Below, one piece after another: positions 5,193 to 5,333 of a stretch of DNA of 5,333 nt. This DNA comes from an uncultured Collinsella sp. (GTDB lineage: Bacteria > Actinomycetota > Coriobacteriia > Coriobacteriales > Coriobacteriaceae): NCBI GenBank assembly GCA_900551975.1, contig URYA01000122.1, forward strand, positions 1 through 5,333, written 5' to 3'. The position numbers were made by a program, and so were the translations under genes. The first letter of the stretch is position 1. Every line of letters starts with the position of its first letter. Under the pieces are notes generated by a model. The model was not told the origin of the DNA and did not search any database. It saw only the letters and a program-made list of their open reading frames with translations.

Positions 5193-5333
5193 ATGATGTT
5201 GGCGGAGAAGGCCGAATTCCCGGTGAAAATGATGGCCCGCGTGCTCGGCGTGAGCCGATCGGGCTTCTACTCGTGGCTCTCCAACGGCTGCCCGCGAGAA
5301 AACTGGTCGGCCGAGCGCGAGGCGGTCCGGCGC
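5193..5333 (+). CDS. IS3-family transposase OrfB, N-terminal part (runs off the window)
   Basis: The frame reads MMLAEKAEFPVKMMARVLGVSRSGFYSWLSNGCPRENWSAEREAVRR to the window edge. This is the characteristic N-terminus of IS3-family OrfB: 'AEKA.FPV..M.R.LGVSRSGFY.W' just before the HTH_21 domain. The integrase core with the DDE triad lies outside. The start is uncertain. ATG 5193 is the first ATG in frame, with no clear ribosome-binding site, and the open frame continues upstream through 5139, as it should if the protein is made as OrfAB by a -1 frameshift. No stop or frameshift interrupts the visible part. Confidence 0.88.
   Translation, partial: MMLAEKAEFPVKMMARVLGVSRSGFYSWLSNGCPRENWSAEREAVRR

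Larger units (their letters stand above)
4809..5333 (+). mobile_element. IS3-family insertion sequence, left part (cut by the window edge)
   Basis: The region has the standard IS3 layout: a short left end, orfA with a helix-turn-helix and leucine zipper, then orfB in the -1 frame. The left terminal repeat is proposed to start at TGACCTG (4809), because IS3-family ends begin with TG and usually carry GGACAC about 20 bases in, and GGACAC is seen here at 4828-4833. A start at TGTATCG (4814) is the alternative. The right end and the target-site duplication lie outside the window, so neither boundary can be confirmed. Confidence 0.8.

Overview
This G+C-rich, gene-dense window looks like a high-GC anaerobic actinobacterium of the Coriobacteriia, most plausibly Collinsella or a close relative. 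That assignment is an inference from base composition, the character of the proteins (a GHKL kinase with a GHGFGTKSI G-box, a NikR/HypF hydrogenase-maturation pair) and a GGGACAGGTTT-type palindromic repeat. It is not a database result.

The left part (1 to about 2203) is read on the minus strand. In transcription order it holds trxA (thioredoxin) with a downstream rho-independent terminator, then a new unit made of an 82-residue His/Met-rich helical protein of unknown function, a NikR-type nickel-responsive repressor whose GTG start lies one base after the upstream stop codon, a pair of inverted palindromes of REP/BIME type, and the first 266 codons of hypF. HypF is the carbamoyltransferase that begins synthesis of the cyanide ligands of [NiFe]-hydrogenase. 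The arrangement suggests a nickel-sensing unit controlling or accompanying hydrogenase maturation, with the 82-residue protein as an uncharacterised member.

The middle part (2204 to 3520) has a divergent promoter region, a plus-strand gene for a 191-residue protein that resembles a family-4 uracil-DNA glycosylase fold with its catalytic motifs worn away, and a convergent minus-strand fragment of an AgrC-type GHKL sensor kinase. The fragment begins exactly at the H-box and lacks its membrane sensor.

The right part (3521 to 5333) is plus-strand. It has a membrane protein with five transmembrane segments and two PH-like cytoplasmic modules that look like an internal duplication, followed immediately by the left end of an IS3-family insertion sequence (orfA complete, orfB cut by the window edge). 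The stop codon of the membrane protein may be supplied by the first bases of the IS. No CRISPR, tRNA or rRNA was seen. The points most worth a second look are the REP pair with compensatory base changes, the small protein coupled to NikR, the degenerate glycosylase-like protein and the kinase cut at its H-box.
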